The position numbers and the translations under genes are program-made. From positions 9,477,001 to 9,541,000 of the forward strand of contig NC_135258.1 in NCBI RefSeq assembly GCF_964204865.1: DNA of 64,000 nucleotides. The letters are read 5' to 3'. The notes below the pieces were generated by a model. That model saw only the letters and a list, made by a program, of their open reading frames with translations. It did not search any database and was not told where the DNA came from. This DNA is from Styela clava. Lineage: Eukaryota > Chordata > Ascidiacea > Stolidobranchia > Styelidae. Below are positions 63,485 through 64,000 of this stretch, piece by piece (position 1 is the first letter of the stretch; each line of letters opens with the position of its first letter).

Positions 63485-63893
63485 ATTAATGTACGGGAAG
63501 AATTTTTAATAGGAATTCTATCGGAAGAGATATAATTCTTCTATTGCTCAATGCCTTTGCCCAAGTGTATCCGTATGTTAATAATGAAATATGCTGTAGC
63601 AAGAATAAAGATGGCTATTCTATTTAATTCGAGACCGTGAGGCCAGACGTAACGATACAGAAACAAATTTGCGTCAGTGAGCAGAGAGATTCTTGAATCA
63701 AATAAAAACAATCTTTCTGATTTATTTTTCCTTATGGAATATATTGAAAATATTTGATTGATGAATCATGAATAGTTGGGTTGCCTCTTAGCACTGCTTT
63801 ATTGTCGTTTTAAAAATAAAACGATTAATTCTATGAAATATTAAGTATCAAAAGTATTTGTCGTCAGATCTTCACCTTCTTTCAATCTCCAGA

Positions 63894-64000
63894 ATGAACA
63901 TTGTCGTAATTTTAGCATTGTGTTTAGCAACATATGTCGCAGAAGCTGAATCCCATGCGATTGATAGCGAATGCAGGCTGCCTGTTACAAATAAAATCGA
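63894..64000 (+). CDS. Secreted peptide or protein, first exon (partial, runs off the window)
   Basis: An ATG preceded by TCTCCAGA opens MNIVVILALCLATYVAEAES, a clear signal peptide with likely cleavage after AEA, followed by HAIDSECRLPVTNKI at the window edge. It has 35 complete codons here. It is the intact partner of the broken copy at 61800, 2.1 kb to the left; the shared upstream sequence shows that exon and promoter region were duplicated together. CRLPV is reminiscent of the start of Kunitz-type domains, but the residues after it do not fit well in the other copy (TDKIDFAQ), so no domain is assigned. Confidence 0.65.
   Translation, partial: MNIVVILALCLATYVAEAESHAIDSECRLPVTNKI

Overview
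This is AT-rich animal nuclear DNA. Genes are split by GT-AG introns, polyadenylation signals are AATAAA, and there are many short inverted-repeat DNA transposon remnants, a decayed LINE and a short interstitial TTAGGG run. Riboflavin kinase, glucosamine-6-phosphate acetyltransferase and an SLK/LOK-type kinase are all clearly metazoan in sequence. The compact genes and repeat content fit a marine invertebrate such as a tunicate, but the species cannot be fixed from the sequence alone.

Layout. (1) 0.36-3.16 kb, minus: the first two coding exons of an SLK/STK10-type kinase; the rest lies off the left edge. (2) 3.2-13.7 kb: no gene, but a fold-back element with GC-rich subrepeats, a hAT-like element, a 5'-truncated LINE and a dispersed repeat. 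(3) 13.8-20.9 kb, plus: single-exon riboflavin kinase, five-exon GNPNAT1, and a three-exon 57-residue Asn/Gln-rich protein of unknown function. (4) 21.5-37.1 kb, minus: one very large gene (about 24 exons, roughly 2,400 residues) with WD40 repeats in the N-terminal half and helical, Ser-rich and basic segments after them. It is probably a ciliary/axonemal type of protein, but it is not named with confidence. (5) 37.4-37.9 kb: a hAT-like element with a target duplication. (6) 39.1-45.1 kb, minus: a secreted-protein locus with a signal-peptide exon, a helical two-cysteine exon, then either a short terminal exon with one four-cysteine module or a tandem array of seven related module exons. The module introns are nearly all phase 1. 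(7) 45-54 kb: no gene, but a 1.7-kb hAT-like insertion with a perfect 8-bp duplication, a smaller hAT-like element, a hairpin element and dispersed repeats. (8) 54.3-60.0 kb, plus: a MAP3K/STE11-like kinase whose DFG motif reads DMG. (9) 60-64 kb: a 145-bp inverted repeat 3.1 kb apart, a 130-bp tandem duplication, and two copies of a secreted-peptide first exon, one intact at the right edge and one frameshifted.

The strongest candidate for something undescribed is the cysteine-module locus in (6). Modules of about 36 residues with a CxxC-x6-CxxxCP pattern sit one per exon between same-phase introns. Three of them lie in recently duplicated units, and an upstream terminal exon offers a single-module alternative product. 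The genes otherwise look functionally unrelated, with no sign of an operon.
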